A stretch of DNA of 61,360 nucleotides from Myxococcota bacterium (GTDB lineage: Bacteria > Myxococcota_A > Polyangia > Fen-1088): NCBI GenBank assembly GCA_025934105.1, contig JAICYS010000003.1, positions 1 to 61,360 of the forward strand, written 5' to 3'. The notes below the pieces were generated by a model. It was not told the DNA's origin. It ran no database searches and worked only from the letters and a program-made list of their open reading frames with translations. Below are positions 20,408 to 29,853 of this stretch, piece by piece. Each line of letters opens with the position of its first letter. The first letter of the stretch is position 1. Both the position numbers and the translations under genes were made by a program.

Positions 20408-21745
20408 TTATGGTTCGCAATCGAGCGCGGTCGAGCCCAGCCCGTGGCACTTGAGGCAGGCGCGCTGGTTGCGCGACGAGAGGAACCGGCAACGGGCCGT
20501 GCCCGCGAAATTCGGGCCGTGCGGCGAGACGGTCAGGCCGCGCGACGGATCGGCCGAATGGCAGGCCAGGCAGCTCTCCTCGCGATGGCACGAGACGCAG
20601 GCCCGGATGTTACGGCGAGCCTGGACCGAGTGGCTGTTCGGCCGCGGGGTGGCGATGACGACGCCCGCCGCGTCGCGCGCCCACCCGGGCGGGTGGAACT
20701 GCTTGACGCCGGTTCCCGTGCCGAACGGGTTGTTGGGTTTGAGGCCGGGCTGGCCCCCGGACGGGTCGGCCGCCACGCCCGTCCGCTGGTGACAGCCCAC
20801 GCAGAACGTCTGCAGGCGGTGGCACGACGAGCAGTCGGGGACGTTTCGGCGCGCGTCGACCACATGCAACGACACGTAGTCGGCCGGATGGATGTCCGGT
20901 GGGCGGACCACCCCGCCGTGACAATCGACGCATTCGTTTCGCCGGTGACACGACAGGCAGTACTTCTCGTCGCGCCCGGCCTCGCGGTGGTCGCGGCGGA
21001 AGGTCGGGCCGTGCGCGTCGAAGCCCCGCAGCGATCCCGACGGTTCCAGCAGCCCCGACCCGCCGGCGGCCATGGTGGAGGCGGTGGCCAACTGCACGCG
21101 CAGGCGCCCGTCCGACTCGGTCAGGTGGCAGGCCCCGCAGCGCGCGGTCGACTGCTTGCCGTCGTGACAGGCCAGGCAGCTGGACATCATCGGCAGATCG
21201 GCGCGCGTCACCATCCCCTGGCCGGCGGCCGCCGTATGACAGAGCGCGCAGCCGATGCCGCGCACCGCGTGCAGCCGGTGATTGAACTTCAGGTTCGGCC
21301 GGGGCATCACCACGCGCGGCGGTTCGACCAGCCCGCCGCCCGGCATCCAGCCCCGGCCGGCTTCGTCGACGTGGCAGGCGTCGCACCGTGCGGCCCCCTG
21401 CCCGGCCGCCACCGACTTGCCGGGGTTCGCGCGATCGATCTTGTGGCAGCCGCGGCAGGCCGCCTCCGTCGGGATCAGATTGTCGGCGGCGGTGGTCGAC
21501 CCGGCGGCCCGCGTGTGGCACCCCTCGCAAGTCGCGCCCAGGCGGGCGTGGCGTGCGTGGTCGAACCGGATCGGGAGCGACTCGCCCGGATAGATGAGCG
21601 GCGACGGCCCGCGCGACGCGGCGGGCGCGACCGGGGCGGCCTCGGTCGTGGCCGGGGAGGCCGACGCCAGCCCGGCCGCGACGCCGACGGCCACGGCGGC
21701 GCCGGCCAGGGCGGCGAAGCTCACGGCGGGCGGCAGGCGCTTCAT
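20408..21745 (-). CDS. Multihaem c-type cytochrome (13 CXXCH)
   Basis: Signal peptide MKRLPPAVSFAALAGAAVAVGVAAGLASA and 13 CXXCH motifs (CEGCH, CRGCH, CDACH, CALCH, CLACH, CGACH, CLSCH, CVDCH, CSSCH, CVGCH, CVSCH, CLACH, CLKCH). Confidence 0.93.
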   Translation of the reverse strand: MKRLPPAVSFAALAGAAVAVGVAAGLASASPATTEAAPVAPAASRGPSPLIYPGESLPIRFDHARHARLGATCEGCHTRAAGSTTAADNLIPTEAACRGCHKIDRANPGKSVAAGQGAARCDACHVDEAGRGWMPGGGLVEPPRVVMPRPNLKFNHRLHAVRGIGCALCHTAAAGQGMVTRADLPMMSSCLACHDGKQSTARCGACHLTESDGRLRVQLATASTMAAGGSGLLEPSGSLRGFDAHGPTFRRDHREAGRDEKYCLSCHRRNECVDCHGGVVRPPDIHPADYVSLHVVDARRNVPDCSSCHRLQTFCVGCHQRTGVAADPSGGQPGLKPNNPFGTGTGVKQFHPPGWARDAAGVVIATPRPNSHSVQARRNIRACVSCHREESCLACHSADPSRGLTVSPHGPNFAGTARCRFLSSRNQRACLKCHGLGSTALDCEP

Positions 21746-23211
21746 GGCCCGGCGTCCAGTTCGACCATCGCCAGGCCGCGGAACTGGCTGGTGTAGAAGG
21801 TCCCGACGTTGTCCTCCAGCAGGAGGTGCAGGCGGGTGCCGGGCCCCAGTTCGTACCGGCCGCCGGCCTGCAGCCCGAACACCACGCCGTGGGTGGTGCC
21901 TCCTCCGCCCTGCAGATCGTCGCGCCAGGCGTAACCGGTGGCGCGCCCTTCCAGCTGCAGCGGGCGGCGGACCCGGATGCGGACCGTGGCGTCGCCGCCC
22001 AGCTTGCGCCCGCCGTAGCCGTCGTCCCAGTAGAGGTCGGCGCGGGCCATGCCCCGCTGCGCCCGCCAGGCGGCGCCGACGCTGCCGCCTTCGGCGCGCC
22101 GCGCGCCCGGCGCGGACGCCCCGACATCCTGGCCGGCGTAGGGTCCGGCCGCCGCCACCTCGTCGGCCGTCGCGTCGTAAAAACGCACGAACCCGCGCGC
22201 GTACACCTTGAGGCCGCGCGGCAGGGCCAGCTCGTATCCGGCCCGCAGGTCGCGGTACGCGCCGGTCGCGAAGACGTTCCAGATCGAATCGCCGTCGAAG
22301 GTGGGTGCCAGGAAGTCGTGCTCCAGCGTGATCCACTGGCGCGCGGTCAGCTTCACCCGCAGCGCGAGCTGCTCGTCGTCCAGTTCGTCGAAGAGGACGT
22401 TGTAGCGAAGCCCGCCGCTCACGGTGACCCAGTCCAGCCAGTGCGCCGCGGCCGTCAGCGACGCCGCCTCGAAGTTCACGCCGCTGGCCGGATCGCCGGG
22501 CCGGCGGTCAGCCGTCGCCGACCAGACCTCGCGGAACGCCAGCCGCGCGCTGTAGGCGCCGCTCGGCGGCCCGACGGCCACCGCCCCGCCGGCCATCGGG
22601 GCCAGCATCGCGTTCTGGTCGCGGCGGGTGGCCGGATCGCGCGACCCGGCGCTGGTGCCGTCCAGCTCGTAGATGGGCGACGACACCGGCAGCTCGCCGC
22701 GCACCTCGGTCCCGGCCAGCGCCTCCACCGCGAACAGGCGCGACAGGTGGACCACCAGATTGGCGCCGTCCAGGCTGTAAAAGTCGACCAGATCGAAGTG
22801 GATCTGCCGTCCGAGCTGGAAGTCCACCCGTCCCCCGATGTTCCGGCCGCCGAAGTACGCATAGAGCACGTCGAGCTGACTCTGTTTCAGCTCGGGGATG
22901 GCGGCCGCGCCGCCCGGCGCGCCCAGCAGGTATCCGCCGAAATCCGCGTCGAGGCGCATCGAGGCGTCGAAGTAGAACAGGTTGCGGCCGCCGTCGTCGC
23001 CGTGCCACGCCGACGGGCCGATGTCGAACACCGCCAGGTCCAGGTACTGCGTCAGCCGGCGGCGCGACAGCAGCTCGTTGCTGCCGTCGGGCGCGAAGCC
23101 GCGCACCTGATAGCCCTGGCCGATCGTGCGCAGGTCGACGGAGAAGTCGTACGCGAACGCCCGCGGCATGGCCGCGCAGACGAGAACGCCGACAATGACC
23201 GCCTCGCGCAC
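21742..23211 (-). CDS. Putative outer-membrane beta-barrel protein coupled to the cytochrome
   Basis: Signal peptide ending AFA, long alternating-residue strands with Gly/Tyr/Trp/Arg pattern; ATGA overlap with cytochrome gene. Confidence 0.65.
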   Translation of the reverse strand: MREAVIVGVLVCAAMPRAFAYDFSVDLRTIGQGYQVRGFAPDGSNELLSRRRLTQYLDLAVFDIGPSAWHGDDGGRNLFYFDASMRLDADFGGYLLGAPGGAAAIPELKQSQLDVLYAYFGGRNIGGRVDFQLGRQIHFDLVDFYSLDGANLVVHLSRLFAVEALAGTEVRGELPVSSPIYELDGTSAGSRDPATRRDQNAMLAPMAGGAVAVGPPSGAYSARLAFREVWSATADRRPGDPASGVNFEAASLTAAAHWLDWVTVSGGLRYNVLFDELDDEQLALRVKLTARQWITLEHDFLAPTFDGDSIWNVFATGAYRDLRAGYELALPRGLKVYARGFVRFYDATADEVAAAGPYAGQDVGASAPGARRAEGGSVGAAWRAQRGMARADLYWDDGYGGRKLGGDATVRIRVRRPLQLEGRATGYAWRDDLQGGGGTTHGVVFGLQAGGRYELGPGTRLHLLLEDNVGTFYTSQFRGLAMVELDAGP

Positions 23212-23227
23212 GCCCCGCCGGCCGCGG

Positions 23228-23908
23228 TTACCCGGGCTCGACTTCCAGCTCGAGGCGATCGGCTGCCGCGGCGGCCTGCGCCGCTTTGCGGCCGTGCGCC
23301 CGCGACGGTTTGTCCGCCTCGCCCACGATCGTGATGTCGGAAGGCGGCAGGCCCGCCTCCTCCAGCGCCGACATCACGCGCGCCGCGCGAACCGTGCGCA
23401 TCTCGCCGGCCGTCTTGAACAGACTGCGCAGCTGCTTGGGCGCCGCGGCCGACGACGTCCGCGCGACGATCTTCACGCGCGCGCTCTCTTTCTTCGCCGT
23501 GCCGGCCACCAGCTTCAGGACCGCCGAGCCGGCCTCGGAGACGTCGATCTCGTTCTTGTCGATCACCTTCGCCACCGGGAACGTGATCTTCAACGTCGAG
23601 CCGTCGTCGGTCACGGTCGCGCCCAGCTCCTCGAGGCCGCCCTTGAGCCCGCTGGACAGCGATTCCAGCGCGGCCTTCTTCTTGGATTCTGCGGCTAACT
23701 TGTCCTTGTCCGCGCTGACGTAGCCGTCGAGGGTGGTCTTCAACTTGTCGCGTTCGGCCGCGGCCTCGTCCGCCGCGGCGCGCTGGGTGGCCAGCTCGGC
23801 CTGACGCACCCCGACGGCGTGAACCATCTTTTGGTACGGGATGAGGTAGACGTAACCCGCGAATCCCAGGCCACAAAACGCGACCGCAAACCAAAACAGC
23901 GCCTTCAT
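23228..23908 (-). CDS. Membrane-anchored coiled-coil protein with OmpA/MotB-like C-terminal domain
   Basis: N-terminal TM, Ala/Lys/Glu-rich coiled coil, LKITFPVAKVIDKNEIDVSEAGSAVLKLVAGTAKK...VRAARVMSALEEAGLPPSDITIVGEAD. Confidence 0.6.
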   Translation of the reverse strand: MKALFWFAVAFCGLGFAGYVYLIPYQKMVHAVGVRQAELATQRAAADEAAAERDKLKTTLDGYVSADKDKLAAESKKKAALESLSSGLKGGLEELGATVTDDGSTLKITFPVAKVIDKNEIDVSEAGSAVLKLVAGTAKKESARVKIVARTSSAAAPKQLRSLFKTAGEMRTVRAARVMSALEEAGLPPSDITIVGEADKPSRAHGRKAAQAAAAADRLELEVEPG

Positions 23909-23989
23909 GGCGCCCGCCCTCCCAAGGCCCTGCTGGTGAACGCTTCCTGAGGCGCCATCGGCGACGCAAGATACCCTGTTTCAGCCCGC

Positions 23990-24019
23990 TTGACACGGCT
24001 CCGGCGGGCTCTGTACGTT
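23990..24019 (+). promoter_or_regulatory. Putative sigma70 promoter of carD/cdnL
   Basis: TTGACA-N18-TACGTT upstream of a GGAGGAG ribosome-binding site. Confidence 0.5.
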
Positions 24020-24109
24020 GTAGGTGTACGTACGCGTGCCTGATACCGCGTGGTGTGCTCCCCTCCATCGGAGTGGACCCACCAGCAGGACTCGGAGGAG
24101 GTTCACGCC

Positions 24110-24598
24110 GTGGCAACCGAATTCGTGATTGGTGACAAAGCCGTCTACCCGTCTCAGGGCGTCGCGGAGGTGATCGGGATCGAGAAGAAAGAGGTTCACG
24201 GCAAAGTTCAGCGGTTCTACGTCTTGCGCGGCATCGACACCGGGCTGCGCATCCTGGTCCCCATCGACAAGGCCGACCAGGTGGGCCTCCGGCGCATCGC
24301 CGGCAGCGAAGAAATCGACGAGGTGATGGAGATCCTTCGCGACAAGGAGATCCACGTCGACCGGCAGACCTGGAACCGCCGCTACCGGGGATTCATGGAG
24401 AAGATCAAGTCGGGCTCGCTGTTCGAGGTGGCGGAGGTGTTCCGCGACCTTTACCGCCTGAAGGGGATGAAGCCCCTGTCCTTCGGCGAGCGGCGCATGC
24501 TGGACACCGCCCGCGGGCTCATCGTCCAGGAGCTGTCGGTGGCCAAGGCCGCCGACACGCAAAAGGTCGAGCAAGAGCTGGATCGGATTTTCGACTAG
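24110..24598 (+). CDS. cdnL: CarD-family regulator, CdnL type
   Basis: FVIGDKAVYPSQGVAEVIGIEKKEV...WNRRYRGFMEKIKSGSLFEVAEVFRDLYRLKG.KPLSFGERRMLDTAR. Confidence 0.93.
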   Translation: MATEFVIGDKAVYPSQGVAEVIGIEKKEVHGKVQRFYVLRGIDTGLRILVPIDKADQVGLRRIAGSEEIDEVMEILRDKEIHVDRQTWNRRYRGFMEKIKSGSLFEVAEVFRDLYRLKGMKPLSFGERRMLDTARGLIVQELSVAKAADTQKVEQELDRIFD

Positions 24599-24678
24599 CC
24601 GCGCTCCGGGCGCGCGTCGATTTTGCGGCGCGGGCTGGCGAAATGTTAATGTAAGCCGCCCTCTAGGGCCTTTGCTCG

Positions 24679-25182
24679 ATGCAGATTCACCTCGCCAAGT
24701 CCGACATCACCCAGATGGCCGTCGACGCGGTGGTCAACCCGGCCAATTCGTTGGGGATCATGGGCGGCGGGGTCGCCGCGGCGCTTTCGCGCAAGGGCGG
24801 CCCGGCCATCCAGAAAGAGGCGATGTCGCTGGCGCCCATCGCCGTCGGCGCCGCGGTGGTCACCAACGCCGGCACGCTTTACGCCAAATATGTGATCCAC
24901 GCCCCGACGATGGACCAGCCGGGGATGAAGATCGGCGTCGAGAACGTCCGGCGCGCGACCCGGGCCGCCCTGCTGGCGGCGGCCCGCAACAACATGGATG
25001 TCATCGCCATCCCCGGGATGGGGACGGGCCTGGGCGGCGTCGATCCTTCGGACGCCGCGCGGGCCATGGTGGACGAGCTGCGCGCGCACCGGCAGCCGAA
25101 ACCCGCGACGGTGTACCTGGTCGACATCGACGACGAGATCTTGCTCTGTCTCGAAGAGGCCTTGCGCCTGGCCGTGGGATAG
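24679..25182 (+). CDS. Macro-domain protein (ADP-ribose-binding/deacetylase-like)
   Basis: SDITQMAVDAVVNPANSLGIMGGGVAAALSRKGG...AIPGMGTGLGGVDPSDAARAM. Confidence 0.9.
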   Translation: MQIHLAKSDITQMAVDAVVNPANSLGIMGGGVAAALSRKGGPAIQKEAMSLAPIAVGAAVVTNAGTLYAKYVIHAPTMDQPGMKIGVENVRRATRAALLAAARNNMDVIAIPGMGTGLGGVDPSDAARAMVDELRAHRQPKPATVYLVDIDDEILLCLEEALRLAVG

Positions 25183-25196
25183 CCCAAAGGAGCTGC

Positions 25197-26018
25197 GTGA
25201 AGATCCTGGTGACGTGCAAGCGGGTGCCGAACCCTGAGCACAAGCTCAAGATCGGCGGCGGTCAACTCGACCTGACGGCGGCGAGCTGGCAGCTCAACAC
25301 GTTCGACGAGTACGCCGTCGAGACGGCGCTGCGTTTGACCGAAAAGGGCAAGGGCGGCGACCGGTCCGGCGAAGTTGTGGCGGTCAGCATCGGCCCCAAA
25401 GACGTCGCGCAGCAGCTCCGGGGCGTCCTGGCCATGGGCGCCGATCGCGCCATCCTGGTCGGCGCTGAGGACGCGGCGCTGGACGCGCTGGCGGTGGCCC
25501 GCATCCTGGCGGCGGTCGTCGCGCGTGAAAAGCCGGACCTGGTCGTGCTCGGCAAGCAGACGGTCGACGGCGATTCGAACCAGGTCGGGCAAGTCCTGGC
25601 CGGCCTGCTGAACTGGCCGCAGGCGACCTTCCTGGCCAGCATCCGGGTGGCGGCCGACGGCCAGAGCGCCGTCGTCACGCGCGAGGTCGACGCCGGCGTC
25701 GAAGAAAAGCGGATCCGGATGCCGGCGGTCGTCACCGTCGACCTGCGCATCATCGGCAAGAAGGCCGTGCGCAACGAAGGGCTGGCGGGCGCCGACGCCG
25801 AGTGGGAAGAGACCCAGCGGTACGCCTCGTTGAAGGGGATCATGGCGGCCAAGAAGAAAGAGATCAAAGAGGTCGCGCTGGCCGAGCTGGGCGTCGACGC
25901 CAAGCCGGCGATGGCCGTCAAATCCTACGAAGCGCCGCCCGGACGCAAGGCCGGCGTGAAGGTGGCGTCCGTCGACGAGCTGGTCGCCAAGCTGCACGAC
26001 GAAGCCAAGGTGATCTGA
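25197..26018 (+). CDS. etfB: Electron transfer flavoprotein beta subunit
   Basis: KILVTCKRVPNPEHKLKI, TFDEYAVETALRLTEKG, VLGKQTVDGDSNQVGQVLAGLLNWPQ. Confidence 0.93.
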   Translation: MKILVTCKRVPNPEHKLKIGGGQLDLTAASWQLNTFDEYAVETALRLTEKGKGGDRSGEVVAVSIGPKDVAQQLRGVLAMGADRAILVGAEDAALDALAVARILAAVVAREKPDLVVLGKQTVDGDSNQVGQVLAGLLNWPQATFLASIRVAADGQSAVVTREVDAGVEEKRIRMPAVVTVDLRIIGKKAVRNEGLAGADAEWEETQRYASLKGIMAAKKKEIKEVALAELGVDAKPAMAVKSYEAPPGRKAGVKVASVDELVAKLHDEAKVI

Positions 26019-26986
26019 TGGGCGCCGTGGTCGTCTTCTGCGAAACGGATGACAAAGGGCTGCGCTCGGCGTCGCTGCCGGCGCTGGCCGCGGGCAGCGA
26101 GCTGGCCAAGCGGCAGGGGGGCGAGCTGGTGGCCGTCCTGGTCGGCGGCAATCTGAAGACCGCGGCGGCGGAGACCGCGAAGTTCGCCGCGAAGGTGCTG
26201 GCCTACGAGCACGCCTCGCTGGCGGCGCCGCTGGCCGAGACCTGGGCGCCGCAGCTGGCCGACGCCGTCAAGCGCGCCGGCGCCACCGCGCTGCTCGGCA
26301 CCGCGACGTCGACCGGCAAGGACGTCCTGCCGCGGGCCGGGGCGTTGCTGGGCGCGGGCATGGCGTCCGACGTGACGGCGGTGCTGGGCCCGAACCGTTT
26401 TCGCCGCCCGGCCTACGCCGGCAACGCGCTGGAAGAGGTCGAGGTGGCCGGGCCGGTGGTGGTGGCCAGCGTGCGGCAGACGGCCTTCGCCGCGCCGGCC
26501 CCGTCGGCCAGCGGCGGCGCCGTCGAGGTGGTGGCGCCGGCTGCCGCCGACGCGCTGGGCTCGGAGGTCGTCGGGCTGCACGCCAACGTCAGCGCGCGCC
26601 CCGACCTGGGCGAGGCCAAAGTCGTCGTCTCGGGCGGCCGGGGCATGAAGTCGGGCGAAAACTTCAAGGTGCTCGAGGAGCTCACCGATCTGCTGGGCGG
26701 CGCGCTGGGCGCCAGCCGCGCCGCCGCCGACGCCGGCATGGTGCCGAACGACTTGCAGGTCGGGCAGACCGGCAAGGTGGTCGCCCCCCAGCTCTACATC
26801 GCGGTCGCCATCTCGGGCGCCATCCAGCACCTGGCGGGGATGAAGGGGTCGAAAGTGATCGTCGCGATCAACAAGGATCCCGAGGCGCCCATCTTCCAGG
26901 TGGCGGACTACGGCCTGGTCGACACCTGGGAGAAGGCGATCCCGGCCCTCATCGCCGCCGTAAAAAAGTTGAAGGCCGCCGGCTGA
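26018..26986 (+). CDS. etfA: Electron transfer flavoprotein alpha subunit
   Basis: [80 protein letters not shown]. Confidence 0.95.
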   Translation: MGAVVVFCETDDKGLRSASLPALAAGSELAKRQGGELVAVLVGGNLKTAAAETAKFAAKVLAYEHASLAAPLAETWAPQLADAVKRAGATALLGTATSTGKDVLPRAGALLGAGMASDVTAVLGPNRFRRPAYAGNALEEVEVAGPVVVASVRQTAFAAPAPSASGGAVEVVAPAAADALGSEVVGLHANVSARPDLGEAKVVVSGGRGMKSGENFKVLEELTDLLGGALGASRAAADAGMVPNDLQVGQTGKVVAPQLYIAVAISGAIQHLAGMKGSKVIVAINKDPEAPIFQVADYGLVDTWEKAIPALIAAVKKLKAAG

Positions 26987-27001
26987 GCGGCGGGGGCCGC
27001 C

Positions 27002-27757
27002 GTGCCTTACGTCGCGTTGCCGCCGGGGCGTGTCCACTTCGCCGAGCGCGGCGAACGGCGCCAGGGGCAGCCTTCGGTCCTGCTGATCCACGGGGCGGGC
27101 GCCGGGTCCGCCATCTGGTCGATGACGCTGGCGCGGATCGCGCGCGCCGGGCACGCGGTGGCCATCGACCTGCCGGGGCACGGGCCCAGCGACCGCGGCG
27201 AAGGGCGGCTGGATCTGGCCCGCCACCGCGACGCGGTCGGCCTGCTCGGCGCGGCGCTGTGCCTGGGGCCGTCGCTGCTGGTCGGCCATTCGATGGGGGC
27301 GCTGGTGGCGCTGGAGGCGGCGCTGGCCTGGCCGGACAAGGTGCGCGCGCTGCTGCTGGTGGCCGCCGCGCCGCGCATGCCGGTCGATCCCGAGCTGCTG
27401 GCGCTGCTGGACAGCGATCCCGAGGCGGCGCGGGGCTGGCTGGCCGAGCGTGGCCTCTCCCGGCGGGCCAAGCCGGCCGTCCGCCGCGGCTTCCTGGCGG
27501 CCGGGGCGGGCGCGCCGCCGGACGTGACGCGCGCCGATTTCGAGCTGGTGCGCGCCACCGATCTGACGCCGCGCCTGGCCGCCGTGCGCTGTCCGATGAC
27601 CTGGCTGGACGGAGCCGACGATCGCATCGTGTCCGCCGAATGGCGGTCCGCGCGGCCCGGCGAAACACTGGTCGTTCCCGACGCCGGCCATCTGATTCCC
27701 ATCGAAGCGCCGGCCGCCGTAGCGGAGGCGGTCGGCGCCTCAAGCCGGCCGGCCTGA
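27002..27757 (+). CDS. Alpha/beta hydrolase
   Basis: [44 protein letters not shown]. Confidence 0.85.
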   Translation: MPYVALPPGRVHFAERGERRQGQPSVLLIHGAGAGSAIWSMTLARIARAGHAVAIDLPGHGPSDRGEGRLDLARHRDAVGLLGAALCLGPSLLVGHSMGALVALEAALAWPDKVRALLLVAAAPRMPVDPELLALLDSDPEAARGWLAERGLSRRAKPAVRRGFLAAGAGAPPDVTRADFELVRATDLTPRLAAVRCPMTWLDGADDRIVSAEWRSARPGETLVVPDAGHLIPIEAPAAVAEAVGASSRPA

Positions 27758-27776
27758 CCGCCGATCCCTCACCGGG

Positions 27777-28034
27777 ATGACCGCGACGAGGCCGAGGCGT
27801 CTCGGGCTCACCGCGGCCGTGACCCTGTTGTTGTCGGTGGCGATCGCGGGCGTCGCGCTCGGACCGCAGCTCGCGCCGGCGCTGATGTCGCGAAACGGCG
27901 CGCTGGCAAGAGCCAAGCGCAAGTTCGTGGCGCTGCGCGCCTTCGCGCTGTTTCGGGCCGGCGGCGATCGGGCGGTGCTGCGCATGGGCGATCCGCCGGC
28001 GCGCGCTGGCCGACATGTGACGCCAGCTCATTGA
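27777..28034 (+). CDS. Small hypothetical protein (possible membrane protein or fragment)
   Basis: 85-aa ORF with N-terminal hydrophobic segment; no recognised family. Confidence 0.3.
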   Translation: MTATRPRRLGLTAAVTLLLSVAIAGVALGPQLAPALMSRNGALARAKRKFVALRAFALFRAGGDRAVLRMGDPPARAGRHVTPAH

Positions 28035-28073
28035 CGCCGGCGCGCGTTCTCAAGCGGCGCCCGCGCCGCCCGA

Positions 28074-28736
28074 TTGATCCCGGTGATGGTCGGACGCCGT
28101 TCGCTTCGTGTGCTGGGCTGGCGAATGGCTGCGGTGCTCGATCTGCTGATCGCGATCGCCGTCGGCGGCTGGCTGGCGCCGAACGCCTGGATCGCGCACG
28201 CGACCCGCGGGTTGGTGTTCGCCCGCGCCGCCGACGCGCCGGCGCGCACCTTCGCGATCGTTCCCGGCTCGCGGGTTTTTCGGGGCGAGCCGGTGTTCCT
28301 GTTGCGCGCCAGGCTCGAGGCGGCGCTGTCGCTTTACCGCAGCGGACAGGTGAAGGCCATCCTGGTCTCGGGCGCCAGCACCGCCGAGGCGCCCGAGGCC
28401 GCGGTCATGCAAGCCTGGCTGGCGGCGCACGACGTGCCTGCGGCCGACGTCTGGGTCGACGGCGGCGGAACGCGAACGCGCGAGACGATGGTGCGCGCCG
28501 TCGCGCGCTACGGCGTGGCCGACGCGATCGTCTGCACGCAAACCGTGAACGCCGCCCGGTCCGTCTACCTGGCCCGCCAGGCCGGCATCGACGCCGTCGC
28601 CGTCGCGCTGCCGACGCGCCTCGAGCAGGCGCCCCGCTACCTGGCCGTCGAATCGCTGAAGACGACGCTGGCCTTCGCCGAGTCTTCGCTGCGCCCGACG
28701 CCGTCGCGGGCGCCGACCGTCCTGGCCGCCCGCTGA
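28074..28736 (+). CDS. SanA/YdcF-like DUF218 membrane protein
   Basis: N-terminal TM, VPGSRVFRGEPVFLLRARLEAALSLYRSGQVKAILVSGA, VWVDGGGTRTRETMVRA. Confidence 0.75.
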   Translation: MIPVMVGRRSLRVLGWRMAAVLDLLIAIAVGGWLAPNAWIAHATRGLVFARAADAPARTFAIVPGSRVFRGEPVFLLRARLEAALSLYRSGQVKAILVSGASTAEAPEAAVMQAWLAAHDVPAADVWVDGGGTRTRETMVRAVARYGVADAIVCTQTVNAARSVYLARQAGIDAVAVALPTRLEQAPRYLAVESLKTTLAFAESSLRPTPSRAPTVLAAR

Positions 28737-28777
28737 TCGACTCAGACACGCCCCCTGCCCCGTCCCGGCTGAGCCGG

Positions 28778-28944
28778 CTAGTGCACCGCCGTCGAAATAG
28801 CGTCAACGCCGAGGCCGACAAGCCGCGCTGGACGCGAGGCGCGACGACGAGGAATACCCGTAGTTATTGTGAGGAGAAGCAACGAAGCGACCGGCGCGGA
28901 TCGTCGGCCTCGGCGTTGACGCTATTTCGACGGCGGTGCACTAG
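28778..28944. repeat. MITE-like element, copy 2, perfect 42-bp terminal inverted repeat
   Basis: CTAGTGCACCGCCGTCGAAATAGCGTCAACGCCGAGGCCGAC at the left end and its exact reverse complement at the right end; shares the internal segment with 19403..19567. Confidence 0.95.
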
Positions 28945-29004
28945 CGTGGGCGCGGGCGCTCAGGCAAGGGTCCCTTCATCACGCCCGGTTCAGTTGAGGC
29001 CACC

Positions 29005-29667
29005 GTGAGCGTTCGCGTGCTCGTGACGCTGGCGCTTCCGGCCGGCGCTGTCGCTTGCGGACCAGGAGGCGCAAGTGTCTCGAAGACGCGGGCTCTGGAG
29101 CGGCTGGTCATTCCCGAGGTGCTGGCGGCAGCCTCGGTTCCAGCGGCGGTGCCACGGGCTCGGGCGGCGCAGCTTCCGGAGGCGTCGGAGGGGCCGACAA
29201 CCTCGAAGGCTCGGGTGGTGTGCACGGCCCCGGCGGTGTCTACGGCTCCGGCGATGTTGGAGGCTCCCACTGGCGCGGGGGTGGCTGATCGGCCGGCGGC
29301 CGGACAGGCGCGGCTGGAAGCAGCGGCAATGGCGGGTCGGCGTTCGCGCCGGTTGGGAGCGTCTTCAAGGCTCGCTGCGTCGGCTGTCACAGCACGAGCG
29401 CGTTTGCGGTTCCCAAGACGACTCTCTACCTGACGTCGGACGTCGCCTACGACATCCTGGTTGGCATATTGGCCGAAGAGACGTGCGGCGGCGTCCTGGT
29501 CGTGCTCGGGAAATCGTCAGCCAGTTACCTGGTCCAGAAGCTGACCGAGTCCAGCCCCTGCGACGGTGTGCAGATGCCGATGGGCGTATGAATCTCCGTT
29601 CACGGCGCTCGCTCCCACTCAGCTGGCCACCGTCGTGAGTTGGATCGACACCGGCGCACGTCCCTGA
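29005..29667 (+). pseudogene. Decayed Gly-rich lipoprotein with CXXCH haem-binding domain
   Basis: Pieces in different frames: VSVRVLVTLALPAGAVAC (frame 1), Gly-rich linker interrupted by TGA at ~29286, VFKARCVGCHSTSAF (frame 0), then YESPFTALAPTQLATVVSWIDTGARP (frame 1). Confidence 0.75.
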
Positions 29668-29853
29668 CTTCCGGGGAGCTGTGCGGGCCGTCCAACCGGC
29701 CGAGCTCTAACCAGATTTCGGGATCGCCGGAACCTGCAAGACGATTCGCCGGCGGCTCCGAATCGTGGCCGCCAGCACACCGCGAAACGGAACAGCCGCC
29801 ACCCGCATCGGGCTCCGACACAGGCACCCTCAGCCCTGGGTCCTGGGGCACAG

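Noticed and set aside
24658-24669. GCCCTCTAGGGC palindrome followed by TTT upstream of the macro-domain gene
   Set aside because: 5-bp stem is too short to assert a terminator or operator.
29075-29638. 187-aa plus-strand ORF over the decayed lipoprotein
   Set aside because: Arg/Trp-rich out-of-frame reading; the real coding remnants are in the other frames.
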